DNA of 64,000 nucleotides from Nocardia acididurans (GCF_016741815.1 NZ_JAERRJ010000020.1:16230-80229); one strand, 5' to 3'; positions 8,956-17,685 are shown, counted from the first letter of the stretch. Numbers and translations are program-made. Notes: a model not told the origin generated them from the sequence alone.

Positions 8956-9306
8956 ATGAATACCGAGCATCGTGACTTCGCGGCACCCGACGAGGTGCGC
9001 GCCTTCGAATACGGCCGGGCCGAGATCCTGAAGGTCGGCGACCGGGAGATCGGCAGGCTCGTCCTGCAACCCGGCTGGCGCTGGTCCGAGCACGTCAAGC
9101 CGATCGCGGGCACCGACTGGTGCCTGGCCCCGCATTTCCAGTACCACGTGGCGGGCACGATCCACATTCTGATGGCCGACGGCACCGAATTCGACGCCGG
9201 GCCCGGACAGGTCACCGCACTGCCGTCCGGGCACGACGCCTGGGTGGTCGGCGACGAGGAGGTGATCCTCGTCGACTGGTGGGGCGTGAGCGATTACGCC
9301 AAGTAG
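8956..9306 (+). CDS. Cupin domain protein
   Basis: 116 residues from ATG 8956. An alternative in-frame GTG at 8947 would overlap the SnoaL stop (GTGA) and is nearly as good. The small beta-barrel shows the cupin signals: GWRWSEHVKPI in motif 1 and PGQVTALPSGHDAWVVGDEEVILVDW in motif 2, with His residues that could bind a metal. WCLAPHFQYHVAG lies between. It probably works with the upstream SnoaL-like protein under the divergent BTAD regulator. Substrate is unknown. Confidence 0.8.
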   Translation: MNTEHRDFAAPDEVRAFEYGRAEILKVGDREIGRLVLQPGWRWSEHVKPIAGTDWCLAPHFQYHVAGTIHILMADGTEFDAGPGQVTALPSGHDAWVVGDEEVILVDWWGVSDYAK

Positions 9307-9307
9307 C

Positions 9308-10540
9308 TCAACCGATCTCGACGACCCGCGCACAGGCGGGCGGGCCGTCGGGAACATAGTCGGGATCGTAGGAGCGCCGGGTGTTGTTGCGCCGGAACAG
9401 GCCCACCACGGTCCGGCACGAGGGTTTGGCCGACGGCCACGGAGTCTGGCCGTCGGTCAGCACGACGAGCGCGTCCGGACGCGGGTGGGTGCGAAGGGCT
9501 TTGGCGAATCCGCTGCGCAGATCCGTGCCACCCCCACCCAGCAGCGGGATGCCCTCGGCCGCGCACAGCGGATGCGCGATCCGAGCGGCGGCATCACAGG
9601 ACAGCACTGTGACCAGGTCTCGGCGACCGCCTATCGCACGGGAGATGGCAGCGACTTCCAGTAGGGCACTGCCCAATTCGGTATCGCTGACCGAGGCCGA
9701 GGTATCGATGACCACGGTCACGCGCGGGGGCGTGCGACGCAGGCTGGGCAGCACCACACCGGGGAGACTCGCCGAACGACGGGCCGGGCGGCGGTAGGTG
9801 TAGTCCTCGCCGACCCCGGGAGCCGAGACGGCGGCGCGCAACGCCGCGCCGAGCAGGTCGCGCCACGGCTGGGGCGGATGGAAGACCTCCTGCGCCCAGC
9901 GTCGCCAGCCCTCGGGGGTGTTGCCCGGCCGGCCGATGATGCCCTGCGCCACACGGAATCTCACACCGTCGCGCTCCTGCTCGCTGAGACCGTCCGCGCC
10001 GTCGGGCCCCAGCTCCCACTCGCGGTCCCAGCCGTCCGCACCGCTGCCGCAGTCGAGCCAGGCCATATCGTTGGTGTATGCGGTGAAACGGAATTCGCGC
10101 AGGTACTCCTCCATGAGCTTGCCCTCGGGCAGGCCGATATCGGCGGGCATGACCGCACCCGCAGGACGGACCAGCCCGTCGCCGAAGATGTCGTCGTTGA
10201 TCTCGAAATCCGCGGCGATATTGCGGCGCAAGGCTTCCGCCGCTCCGGTCAGTTCGTGCTCGCGGGCGAAACGCTCACCACGCCCATGATGGTCGCGCAG
10301 CAGGTGCGATACCTCGTGTACGAGAACGCCCGCCAATTCCTCGACGGGCATGCGGTCGACGAACGCCGGTGCTGCATAGCAGCGCCAGTAGCGGTCCACG
10401 CCCATGGTCGGGACTCGACGGCACTCCACGATGTGCAGGGCGAACAGCGCGGTCGCCAAGTAGGGCCGGACGCGGACGGCGTACAGCCGGGCGGCGAAGA
10501 GTTTCTCCAGATCCAGGGTGGCCGGTGCTTCCACGGTCAT
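9308..10540 (-). CDS. VWA domain protein with N-terminal HExxH (DUF2201-like)
   Basis: 410 residues from ATG 10540, overlapping the MoxR stop by ATGA. The N-terminal half holds VHEVSHLLRDHH (His75, Glu76, His79), a metallopeptidase-like helix as in DUF2201 proteins. The C-terminal half is a von Willebrand A domain with the MIDAS motif DTSASVSDTEL and a late LVVLTDGQTPW strand. MoxR ATPases paired with VWA proteins act as chaperones that insert metals or activate enzyme complexes. Whether the HExxH site cuts peptides or only binds metal is open. It is the third gene of the operon 13178-9308. Confidence 0.85.
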   Translation of the reverse strand: MTVEAPATLDLEKLFAARLYAVRVRPYLATALFALHIVECRRVPTMGVDRYWRCYAAPAFVDRMPVEELAGVLVHEVSHLLRDHHGRGERFAREHELTGAAEALRRNIAADFEINDDIFGDGLVRPAGAVMPADIGLPEGKLMEEYLREFRFTAYTNDMAWLDCGSGADGWDREWELGPDGADGLSEQERDGVRFRVAQGIIGRPGNTPEGWRRWAQEVFHPPQPWRDLLGAALRAAVSAPGVGEDYTYRRPARRSASLPGVVLPSLRRTPPRVTVVIDTSASVSDTELGSALLEVAAISRAIGGRRDLVTVLSCDAAARIAHPLCAAEGIPLLGGGGTDLRSGFAKALRTHPRPDALVVLTDGQTPWPSAKPSCRTVVGLFRRNNTRRSYDPDYVPDGPPACARVVEIG

Positions 10541-11772
10541 CGGCCCGCCTCGACGAGGTCGGCGGCGCGATCGGCGCGCTGCGAGACCGACACCACGCCG
10601 GTGAGCCGGTCGATCGAGGCCGGGACCGCCCAATTGTCCTGTCGCAGTGTGGCAAGCGTGGTCGCGGGGACGACCACCAGATCCGGCGCTCCGGTATCCG
10701 CGGCCCGCACCAGCACCGCCCACGCGGCGTCCCAGCGCGCCCGGTCCGGACACTTGCGGACCGCCGCGACCACGCCGTCGAGGACCGCCTGCCGCAGATC
10801 CCCGCGCTCCGGCAGCGCCACGGACATCGGATCGGCAAGCAGCGCTTCAGGATCCGGCAGATCCATGCGGTCCATGCTGGCGAGCAGCTCGAATCCCGGA
10901 CCGTCCCCCACGGTGCCACGGATCAACTGCGACAGCACATCCCGCGACGAGCCCGCCGCCGTGGCGAAGGCGATGAGCCGCATGGTCATATCCCAGCTGC
11001 GCGGCGAGGCCCAGGCCCCGCCCCGGCGGGTTTCGGTGGTGGGCAGCTGATGCACGAGTTTCGGGCGGGCAGCGAGCAGCACGCATACCGCGCGTCGAGC
11101 GAAAGCGACGGCCTCCGTGAGCTTTTCCGGATCGAGCCGGGGCATCCGCGCACGCGGCCACACCCCGCCGAGTCCGCGGACCACCACCTCGTGGTCGTGC
11201 GTCCACTGCAGGTGCACGAACCGGTTGGCCAGCGGCGGGCTCAGCTCCCAGCCGTCCGCCGCCGACGAGCGCGGATTGGCGGCGGCCACGATCCGCACAC
11301 CGGGCGGCAGTGTCAGCGCGCCGACCCGCCGCTCCAGGACGACCCGGAGCAGCGCGGCCTGCACAGCCGGTGGCGCGGTGGACAGTTCGTCCAGGAACAG
11401 CAGCCCGCGACCCGCCCGGACGAGCCGGACCGCCCAGTCCGGCGGAGCCATCGGCACGCCCTGCTCGGCGGGATCGTCACCCACGATGGGCAGACCCGAG
11501 AAGTCGGACGGCTCATGGACACTCGCGATCACCGTCGTCAGCGGGAGCTCCAGGGACTCGGCCAGCTGGGTCAGCGCGGCGGTCTTGCCGATGCCCGGTT
11601 CGCCCCACAGCAGCACCGGCAGATCAGCGGCCACGGCCAGCGTGAGCGCCTCGAGCTGGGTGTCGGTGCGGGGTTCGGTGGTGGTGTCGGCCAGCAGGGC
11701 GAGCAGGTCGTCGGCGATGTCGAGCTGTGCGGCATCGGCGGAGCGAACGTGGGGCAGGATGTGGATCGACAT
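10537..11772 (-). CDS. MoxR-type AAA ATPase
   Basis: 411 residues. ATG 11772 has AAGGTGA six nt upstream. Walker A is GEPGIGKTA (about residues 56-64) and Walker B is LLFLDELSTAPP (about 120-131), followed by RIVAAANPRSSAADGWELSPPLANRF, the sensor-1/arginine-finger region of the MoxR class. Product and the VWA partner are translationally coupled. Role: ATP-driven remodelling or activation of a target protein through the VWA protein. The target is not evident in the window. Confidence 0.88.
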   Translation of the reverse strand: MSIHILPHVRSADAAQLDIADDLLALLADTTTEPRTDTQLEALTLAVAADLPVLLWGEPGIGKTAALTQLAESLELPLTTVIASVHEPSDFSGLPIVGDDPAEQGVPMAPPDWAVRLVRAGRGLLFLDELSTAPPAVQAALLRVVLERRVGALTLPPGVRIVAAANPRSSAADGWELSPPLANRFVHLQWTHDHEVVVRGLGGVWPRARMPRLDPEKLTEAVAFARRAVCVLLAARPKLVHQLPTTETRRGGAWASPRSWDMTMRLIAFATAAGSSRDVLSQLIRGTVGDGPGFELLASMDRMDLPDPEALLADPMSVALPERGDLRQAVLDGVVAAVRKCPDRARWDAAWAVLVRAADTGAPDLVVVPATTLATLRQDNWAVPASIDRLTGVVSVSQRADRAADLVEAGR

Positions 11773-11849
11773 GTATGAATCACCTTATGGGTAGCGGGGA
11801 TTGACGAGTAGTGCGCATCGCCGCGCAAGCAGATGCGGTGGTCGCGGGA

Positions 11850-13178
11850 TCAGCGGGTGGTCGCGTGGCGCGGATGTGCGCGCCGATCGCGCGGGCGGGG
11901 TTGGGCGGGGGCGCACGGTTCCAACCGAGTCAGCCCGGCCCGGTACAAGCCGTAGGTGACCCGTCGGTGCGCGGACGCTTCCAGTTCGTCGCGCAGCGCA
12001 CCCGCGCGCAGGACGGCCTCGGGGCCGAGCAGTCCTTCGACGACGGCGAGCGCGCCCGCGGTATCACCGTGGTCGAGCCGTTCCCGAACACCCGTGAGAC
12101 AGTCCGGATTTCGGTGCGCCTGATCGATGGCGCGCAGGCAGGGCAGCGGGGTACCGGTCAGCGCGACCAGCAGTTCCTCGCGGCGGATCTCGTCCGGGTC
12201 ATGGTCCAGCGCCGTCAGCATGCCGTCGACCATTCCGATGCGGTGCTGTTCGCCCCGGCACCGGACCCAGCGTTCCCGATCCGAGGATGCTCCCGCCCAG
12301 CGGGATTCGCCCGCAGGCCGGTCCGGAACCAGTGCCGCGGCGACCAGCGGATGCAGCTGATCGGCCGAGAGCACACCGGCGCGCAACAGTTCCCGATCGG
12401 GCAGCGCCCAAGTCGCCGCGTCGGGCAGCACCGGCAGCGCGGTGATGCCGCCCGCGGGATCCACCGCCGCCCGTCGCACGAGCGGCGCGCCGTCATCGTC
12501 CTCGGTCAGCTCGGCGACCACTCGCCGCCGGGCGCCCAACCGGAGCAGGAACGTATCGGCCTGCCGCCCTTCGGCATCGAGCAGGATGCGCGCCTCGGCC
12601 GCCCACCGTTCGGCGGGCCCGTCCGCGTCGCTGCGCGGTCCGAGCTCGTCGGCGCGGCGCGCGTCCCACAGGTGGCGATGCAGATCCAGCCGGTACCGCC
12701 GATCGGGCCGGGGATGTGGATGCGGACCGTTCGCGGTGCGCGCTCCGTCCCACAGCGCCAGCGTGATCCGCTGCCCCGACTCCGCCCACGCGGGTGCGGT
12801 GCGCGCCACCAGATGAACGAAACCATTACCACCGGAAGGGTTTCCGGACGCCGCCGGATATCCGGCCAGCGCGATGGTCAGTCCCGGCCGTAGCAGCCCG
12901 TCCGGAGCGACTCGCGGCATATGCCATCGCAGCAGGTCGGGGGCCAGATTCCGCAGGTCGGCCCGCACCCGGTGGGCCAGTTCCCGCCCGTGGGTGCGCG
13001 CCAGTCGGCGGAGATCGATATCGACATCGAAACCCGCGGCGGCACAGGCCCCCGCCCAGTCTCCGGCGGTACGCCGGGCGGTCGCGGTCTCGATCATGGA
13101 GGGCGGCACGGCGAACTCGCGCACGCGCGGCCAGAAGGAAGGAAGCGGGAAATCCGCATTCGCGAGGTCAGTGAGCAT
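11850..13178 (-). CDS. Conserved hypothetical protein of the MoxR-VWA operon
   Basis: 442 residues from ATG 13178 with AGGTGAG upstream; a GTG at 13184 is in frame but is poorly placed. First gene of the leftward MoxR-VWA operon, 77 nt before the ATPase. No signal peptide, membrane helix or catalytic motif is clear. Arg- and Ala-rich helices dominate, with DLLRWHMPRVAPDGLLRPG and GFVHLVARTAPAWAESGQRITLALWDGAR as the most patterned stretches. It is probably an adaptor for the MoxR-VWA pair, from position only. Confidence 0.7.
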   Translation of the reverse strand: MLTDLANADFPLPSFWPRVREFAVPPSMIETATARRTAGDWAGACAAAGFDVDIDLRRLARTHGRELAHRVRADLRNLAPDLLRWHMPRVAPDGLLRPGLTIALAGYPAASGNPSGGNGFVHLVARTAPAWAESGQRITLALWDGARTANGPHPHPRPDRRYRLDLHRHLWDARRADELGPRSDADGPAERWAAEARILLDAEGRQADTFLLRLGARRRVVAELTEDDDGAPLVRRAAVDPAGGITALPVLPDAATWALPDRELLRAGVLSADQLHPLVAAALVPDRPAGESRWAGASSDRERWVRCRGEQHRIGMVDGMLTALDHDPDEIRREELLVALTGTPLPCLRAIDQAHRNPDCLTGVRERLDHGDTAGALAVVEGLLGPEAVLRAGALRDELEASAHRRVTYGLYRAGLTRLEPCAPAQPRPRDRRAHPRHATTR

Positions 13179-13412
13179 CAGCACTCACCTGGCGCGAACG
13201 GGACCCCCAATCTGCGATCAGAAGAAGTCGTCATCGTGCCGATCGTAGCAACTTGGAGCGATCACGGCGAGCCGGGACGGCGCGCGACGGTACCCCGCCC
13301 CCGGTGAAAGACCGACCGGGTTGTCCGAATTGGGAATAGCCGAATCGCGTAATACATTGCGCCACAGGTAACTACCATCAATTGGGCCGAATATTGTTCC
13401 CTGGCACAGCAT

Positions 13413-13442
13413 TTCATGATGTTGAAATAGTTGTGTCATGAA
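13413..13442. promoter_or_regulatory. Inverted repeat upstream of the S15 hydrolase
   Basis: TTCATGA (13413-13419) and TCATGAA (13436-13442) form a perfect 7-bp inverted repeat with a 16-nt spacer, ending 21 nt before the start codon. It sits in an AT-rich island (about 13330-13465). It may be an operator. No regulator gene is adjacent upstream. Confidence 0.4.
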
Positions 13443-13463
13443 TCGAATTGGGGTGCAAGAAAA

Positions 13464-15224
13464 ATGGCCGATCCCATTCAGCATGTCACCGAAGAAACCC
13501 TGAACGACATCGCCCGCTACGGCGTACTGGCCGGCGGCCTGGACTACAGTCCGGCCGCACTCGCAGTCGCACGAGGACTACTGGCGGCGGCGCAGGGCAC
13601 CGCGGGGGTCGAACTGCCCCCGGAATTTCGGCAGCTCGTCGACAGCGTGCGCGGCATCGCCACCGTCGAGATCGGCTACGTCCCCATGCCCGACGGGGTG
13701 CAGCTGTCGACCGTGCTGATCAACCAGAACGCCGGGGGGCAACGGCCGCTCGTGGTGGTCCCGGCCGGGTGGAGCCCCTACGGCTGGTTGCCGTTCGTGT
13801 GGACCTACCTCACCCTGGCCGCGGAGGGATATCACGTCCTCGCCTACACGCCCCGGGGCCTGGGCGACCCGGCGCTGCCGTCCACCTCGGGGGGATTCAT
13901 CGATGTCGGCGGCCCGCAGGACCGCGCGGACGCCACCTATCTGCTCACCCACACGTACGGAAAGCTCGACATCAGCAAGGTCGGATTCCTGGGCGAATCG
14001 TACGGTTCGGGTATCAGCCAGCTGGTGGCGGCGCATGATTCGCGAGTGTCGGTCGTCGTCGCGCTCAGCACCTGGGGCAGCCTGGCCACCAGCCTCTACG
14101 ACAACGGAACCCGGCATCTGGCCGCCCTGCGGGCGCTGGTCGGCTTCACCGGCGGCCCGGTCACCGAGAAATTCGATCCGGAAACCCGCGCACTCCTCGA
14201 GGATTTCGAGGCGGGCCGGAATATGGAGGCCGTGATCGAATGGGCGCTCGACCGCTCACCCGAGCACTTCCTCGCGCTCACCAATAAACTCGATGTGCCG
14301 ACATTCATGTCCAACACCTGGCACGAGACCCTGTTCCCGGTCAATCAGCTGCTCGACACCTTCACCCACCTGACGGTGCCCAAACAGCTGAACCTGTGGA
14401 TCGGCGACCACGGCGCACCCGAAGGCGCCGGCCTGGTCGGCGTCCCCACCGGCATCGCGTTCCCGGGCCTGCTGACGCCGATGCAGGAGGCGCGAAACTG
14501 GTTGCGGCACTACCTGACCGAGGACGGCGACGCACCCGAGACCGGCGTGCGCAACCAGATCATGTTCACCTACCGGACCCAGCCCGTACCCGGCGGCGGA
14601 CAGCGAATCATCGAGCCCGCCACCCGGGAACGGCAATCCTGCTGGGGCGAGAACACCCGCACCGAACGCTGGTATCTGGCCGATGGCGTCCCCGACTGCG
14701 CGCTCGGCGACAAGGCCGACGCCGGCTGGGAGCGAAACTTCCGCGCGGGCAACGAAACCCAGGCCAGAGCCACCGACACGCCCCTGCTCCAGACCGGCCA
14801 GCGCGAGTGGTACGGCACGCCCAAGGTCTATCGCCTCGACGATTTCGAACGCGATCAGCTGCTGATCTGGCTGACCGACTCCCTGCCCGAAGGCCGTCGC
14901 CTGCGCGGTGCGCCCACGGTCAAGCTCACCGTCCGAAGCCCGGAAACCACAGCGAGTTTCGTCGCCTACCTGTTCGACGTGGCCGCCGACAACACCGCCC
15001 ACCTCATCACCCACGAGCCGTACACCGTCGACCGCCTCACCCCGGAGGAGAACCGCACGATCGAGTGGCGGTTGCAGGCCGCCTGCTACGACCTGCCCGA
15101 AGGCCACCGCCTGGCCCTGGTCGTCAACAGCCGCGACCTGCTCTACTCGTACGCGGGTGGCGGCACCACGACCGTCGGTTCGCTCGCCACCGCCGAGTCG
15201 TACCTCGACCTCACCCTCGGCTGA
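13464..15224 (+). CDS. S15/CocE-type alpha/beta hydrolase (X-Pro dipeptidyl-peptidase-like)
   Basis: 586 residues from ATG 13464, the first ATG of the frame. The catalytic domain (about residues 65-350) has the nucleophile elbow GFLGESYGSG (Ser179) and the His region LNLWIGDHGAPEG. The C-terminal ~230 residues match the jelly-roll PepX_C-type domain (LRGAPTVKLTVRSPETTASFVAYLFDV). This two-domain layout is that of X-Pro dipeptidyl peptidases and cocaine-esterase-like hydrolases; the substrate cannot be told. No signal peptide is seen. The ribosome-binding site is weak (GGGTGCAAG). Confidence 0.85.
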   Translation: MADPIQHVTEETLNDIARYGVLAGGLDYSPAALAVARGLLAAAQGTAGVELPPEFRQLVDSVRGIATVEIGYVPMPDGVQLSTVLINQNAGGQRPLVVVPAGWSPYGWLPFVWTYLTLAAEGYHVLAYTPRGLGDPALPSTSGGFIDVGGPQDRADATYLLTHTYGKLDISKVGFLGESYGSGISQLVAAHDSRVSVVVALSTWGSLATSLYDNGTRHLAALRALVGFTGGPVTEKFDPETRALLEDFEAGRNMEAVIEWALDRSPEHFLALTNKLDVPTFMSNTWHETLFPVNQLLDTFTHLTVPKQLNLWIGDHGAPEGAGLVGVPTGIAFPGLLTPMQEARNWLRHYLTEDGDAPETGVRNQIMFTYRTQPVPGGGQRIIEPATRERQSCWGENTRTERWYLADGVPDCALGDKADAGWERNFRAGNETQARATDTPLLQTGQREWYGTPKVYRLDDFERDQLLIWLTDSLPEGRRLRGAPTVKLTVRSPETTASFVAYLFDVAADNTAHLITHEPYTVDRLTPEENRTIEWRLQAACYDLPEGHRLALVVNSRDLLYSYAGGGTTTVGSLATAESYLDLTLG

Positions 15225-15285
15225 ACATTCCGGCGGGTTCCCGCTCGGTGATGCAGTGGATTCCGCCGTTTGACGGACGGGTCGG

Positions 15286-15867
15286 TCAGAGTCGGCCGAG
15301 TTCGGCGACGATCGACCCGGACAACAGTTCCCGTGCGCGTTCCACCGTGAGCGATCCGCTCAGCCAGCGCTCACTCAAGCCTTCGACGAGCGCGGTGAGC
15401 CGTCCCGCCGCGGCGGCCGGATCGATATCGCGGATGGTCAGCCCGGCTTCGCGCGCCCGCTCGATGAGCGTCGTGACATCCTCGACCCACGCCTCGGTCG
15501 AAGCCCGCAACTGTTCCCGCAGATCATCATTGAACACGGCGCTGGCCCGCAGCTCACCCCACGCGGTGCTGTTGTCGCGCACCTCGGGCACATCCTCGAT
15601 CTCGAGCAGCAGCATCTCCTCCAGCGCGGCCCGCGGGCTGTCCTGTGCGAAAGCGCTGTCGGTATACCGCGCGGCCTGACTGCTGATGTGTTCGAGCGCG
15701 TGCTGCAGCACGCCCGCGCGATCCTTGAAGTGGTAGTAGATCAGCGCCGTGGACACCCCGGCCTCGGCGGCGAGCTTCTCGATACGCAATCCGCGGACGC
15801 CATCGTGGGCGATCACGCGAATAGCGGCTTCCAGGATCTGGGTCTGGCGGTCGGACACGACGTCCAC
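15286..15867 (-). CDS. TetR family transcriptional regulator
   Basis: 193 residues from GTG 15867 (AGG seven nt upstream); GTG 15858 is an alternative three codons in. The N-terminal helix-turn-helix is typical: ILEAAIRVIAHDGVRGLRIEKLAAEAGVS then TALIYYHFKDRAGVL. The C-terminal part is an all-helical ligand and dimer domain (AREAGLTIRDIDPAAAAGRLTALVEGL). It is convergent with the S15 hydrolase and downstream of a membrane protein transcribed in the same direction; either could be a target. Ligand unknown. Confidence 0.85.
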   Translation of the reverse strand: MDVVSDRQTQILEAAIRVIAHDGVRGLRIEKLAAEAGVSTALIYYHFKDRAGVLQHALEHISSQAARYTDSAFAQDSPRAALEEMLLLEIEDVPEVRDNSTAWGELRASAVFNDDLREQLRASTEAWVEDVTTLIERAREAGLTIRDIDPAAAAGRLTALVEGLSERWLSGSLTVERARELLSGSIVAELGRL

Positions 15868-15913
15868 TATATGCAGCCTGACCGAATAGCCAGTCAAGCC
15901 GATCCGAGCGCCC

Positions 15914-16453
15914 TCAGGCCGCCAGATATCCGGTGTAACCGCGTTCATCACCCTGACGTCCCAGGCGATCCAGCCGGTCGAGAGTACGCGGACCGACTGT
16001 CCGGAACCAGATGAATCCCGCGAGGCACAGGAATCCCGCCGCGGGGAGCTCGGCGCCCGGCGGATACGGGGCCGTCACCACCAGGTAAGCCCATATCGCC
16101 AGCGCGATGGCCCCGATCCCCAGCAGCATCCATGCCATGGCGCGGCTCTCCCGGCACCGGCGGCGCTCGGCGGCGATGAGGTCGTTCCATCGGACGACCT
16201 CATCGAAAGAGTCCAGCGCCGGCAGGGTTTCGGTGTGCAGCGCATCGTAGAACCGGCGCGCGCCCGCGCGCCCGCCGAAGCGGCGATACCGACCGACCGT
16301 CGAGACACCGGCCATCCCCCCGACCACCACGGCCAAGAACCAGGCACCAACCACGTCGAGGCCGACCACCACGCCGTACACCCATACGCCCACACCCGCG
16401 ACCAGGGCGATCACCCACGGCGGCGCGACCTGCAGCTCACGAGTCCAGCTCAT
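15914..16453 (-). CDS. Four-helix membrane protein of unknown function
   Basis: 179 residues from ATG 16453. Two N-terminal helices (WVIALVAGVGVWVYGVVVGL and VGAWFLAVVVGGMAGVSTVG), a cytoplasmic helical segment rich in Arg/Glu (residues ~65-100), and two more helices (MAWMLLGIGAIALAIWAYLVV and AAGFLCLAGFIWFRTVG). I recognise no family. It lies 46 nt upstream of the TetR start, so it may be co-transcribed with it. Confidence 0.75.
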   Translation of the reverse strand: MSWTRELQVAPPWVIALVAGVGVWVYGVVVGLDVVGAWFLAVVVGGMAGVSTVGRYRRFGGRAGARRFYDALHTETLPALDSFDEVVRWNDLIAAERRRCRESRAMAWMLLGIGAIALAIWAYLVVTAPYPPGAELPAAGFLCLAGFIWFRTVGPRTLDRLDRLGRQGDERGYTGYLAA

Positions 16454-16494
16454 CGCCCCACCCTAGCTATCTTTCAGCAACATCGCTGGACGCG

Positions 16495-16531
16495 AAAAAG
16501 CCGGTCACCGACAGATTGTCGATGACCGGCT
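16495..16531 (-). terminator. Intrinsic terminator of tRNA-Val(CAC)
   Basis: On the minus strand AGCCGGTCA pairs with TGACCGGCT (9 bp, 15-nt loop), and the second arm runs into TTTTTCGCG. It sits 9 nt after the tRNA-Val 3' end. This is the clearest T-tract terminator in the window. Confidence 0.85.
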
Positions 16532-16539
16532 GCTTCGAG

Positions 16540-16611
16540 TGGTTCTAGCTGGGATCGAACCAGCGACCCCTCGCGTGTGAGGCGAGTGCTCTCCCGCTGA
16601 GCTATAGAACC
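16540..16611 (-). tRNA. tRNA-Val (anticodon CAC)
   Basis: 72 nt. The acceptor stem GGTTCTA/TAGAACC is perfect, the anticodon loop is CTCACAC (anticodon CAC) on a CTCGC/GCGAG stem, and the T arm is GCTGG-TTCGATC-CCAGC. No CCA is encoded. It has its own terminator. Confidence 0.95.
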
Positions 16612-16912
16612 GTGCGGGTGTTCTTCCTGGCGTTTTCGGCCGCTCCGAACGAGATAGAAGATTACAAGCACAACTGCCGTCACACCAAATCGCGTGCACA
16701 ACGCCGTAAAACCGTCCTCCGACGGGCAGTCTGGCGTGTCGCCCGCCAACCTTCACCCACGCGACGCCCACCGTTGGCTTGACCCGCACCGCGAACTACA
16801 CCCCTGTAGTTCACATTTACCGCCGCTCACCAGGCGATTTGGTCCGTGCGCAGATAGTCGGCTAATGTTCTCTCTCGTCACCGGGACAGCCGCAAGGCCC
16901 CGGGAACGAAAT
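16612..16912. other. Intergenic region between divergent tRNA transcription units
   Basis: About 300 nt between minus-strand tRNA-Val(CAC) and plus-strand tRNA-Gly. Open frames across it are read-through of tRNA sequence and are not credible genes. It must hold both promoters; the plus-strand one is listed separately. A GGTTGGC-rich stretch near 16770 shows nothing I can name. Confidence 0.6.
16839..16868 (+). promoter_or_regulatory. Promoter of the tRNA Gly-Cys-Val cluster
   Basis: TTGGTC (16839-16844), an 18-nt spacer, then TAATGT (16863-16868). The GGCTAATGTT box and the CTCTCGTC leader after it recur ahead of the tRNA-Gly at 45314. The -10 box recurs ahead of the tRNA-Gly at 36253. Confidence 0.65.
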
Positions 16913-16985
16913 GCGGATGTAGCGCAGCTGGTAGCGCATCACCTTGCCAAGGTGAGGGTCGCGGGTTCGAATCCCGTCATCCGCT
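16913..16985 (+). tRNA. tRNA-Gly (anticodon GCC)
   Basis: 73 nt. Acceptor GCGGATG/CATCCGC, anticodon loop TTGCCAA (anticodon GCC) on TCACC/GGTGA, T arm GCGGG-TTCGAAT-CCCGT. It differs from the other two tRNA-Gly(GCC) copies only at one T-stem base pair (G-C here, A-T there), a compensated change. Confidence 0.96.
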
Positions 16986-17009
16986 CGAAGGCCATAACCG
17001 GCCTTGCTT

Positions 17010-17080
17010 GGCGGTGTGGCCGAGTGGTGAGGCAACGGCCTGCAAAGCCGTGCACACGGGTTCGATTCCCGTCGCCGCCT
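17010..17080 (+). tRNA. tRNA-Cys (anticodon GCA)
   Basis: 71 nt. Acceptor GGCGGTG/CGCCGCC, anticodon loop CTGCAAA (anticodon GCA) on ACGGC/GCCGT, T-loop TTCGATT. It is the only Cys tRNA in the window and lies 24 nt after tRNA-Gly, so it is co-transcribed. Confidence 0.95.
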
Positions 17081-17105
17081 CTTTGCAAGAAGAGGTACCA
17101 AGCTC

Positions 17106-17180
17106 GCGCGATTAGCTCAGCGGGAGAGCGCTTCCCTGACACGGAAGAGGTCACTGGTTCAATCCCAGTATCGCGCACCA
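17106..17180 (+). tRNA. tRNA-Val (anticodon GAC), CCA encoded
   Basis: 75 nt including an encoded CCA end (17178-17180). Acceptor GCGCGAT/ATCGCGC, anticodon loop CTGACAC (anticodon GAC) on CTTCC/GGAAG, T-loop TTCAATC. It is identical to the inverted copy at 36093-36167. Confidence 0.96.
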
Positions 17181-17195
17181 AGTTTCATACAGATC

Positions 17196-17222
17196 AGGCC
17201 CGGCTTTCGCCGGGCCTTTCTG
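17196..17222 (+). terminator. Terminator of the tRNA Gly-Cys-Val operon
   Basis: AGGCCCGGC (17196-17204), TTTC loop, GCCGGGCCT (17209-17217), then TTCTGCATTT. A 9-bp perfect stem 15 nt after the tRNA-Val end. Confidence 0.85.
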
Positions 17223-17241
17223 CATTTCCCGACCCCGCCGA

Positions 17242-17685
17242 TCAGGTGAACAGGGATCCGGTGTGGGGGTTGATGGGGAGGGGGAGGCCGTTCACCAGGC
17301 AGGAGCTGCCGGCGTTGATTCCGGTGCGGCGGACGTCGATATCGAGGCGGCCGGTGAGGTCGGAGCCGTCGGGGGTGTACTGGTGTACCTCGATGGTGTG
17401 CCAGCCGAGTCGGGTCGGGGTCCACAGGGCGTGTGCGCCGTCGGTGGGGTTGTAGGAGACGCCTGCCAACGGGGTGCCGTCTACGGTGATGGCGAAGTCG
17501 CCTTCTACCGGGTTCGAGACTCCGGCCTCGATGGTTTGCGGGCAGCCCATGACGGGGCCTTCGCTGCCGGTGTTGTAGACGATGACGCCGACGATGCCTG
17601 CGGTGGAGGGCGGGGCGAGCGCGGTGATCGTGGCGATGGCGCAGGCTGCGCTGAGGATTCCGCGCCGGAGCAGAGTGCTTTTCAT
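17242..17685 (-). CDS. Secreted protein of unknown function
   Basis: 147 residues from ATG 17685, with AAGGA upstream. The signal peptide (MKSTLLRRGILSAACAIATITALAP, cleavage near STA-G) is followed by a beta-rich mature domain of ~115 residues: PVMGCPQTIEAGVSNPVEGDFAITVDGTPL and WTPTRLGWHTIEVHQYTPDGS read like an Ig-like or bacterial extracellular beta-sandwich fold. One cysteine pair (GCPQ and SSCLV) could form a disulfide. No enzymatic motif is visible. Confidence 0.78.
   Translation of the reverse strand: MKSTLLRRGILSAACAIATITALAPPSTAGIVGVIVYNTGSEGPVMGCPQTIEAGVSNPVEGDFAITVDGTPLAGVSYNPTDGAHALWTPTRLGWHTIEVHQYTPDGSDLTGRLDIDVRRTGINAGSSCLVNGLPLPINPHTGSLFT

Noticed and set aside
16505..17181. 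Short ORFs overlapping the tRNA cluster
   Set aside because: They are translations of tRNA sequence and its complement, e.g. ERMTGFEPATLTLAR arises from the tRNA-Gly gene.
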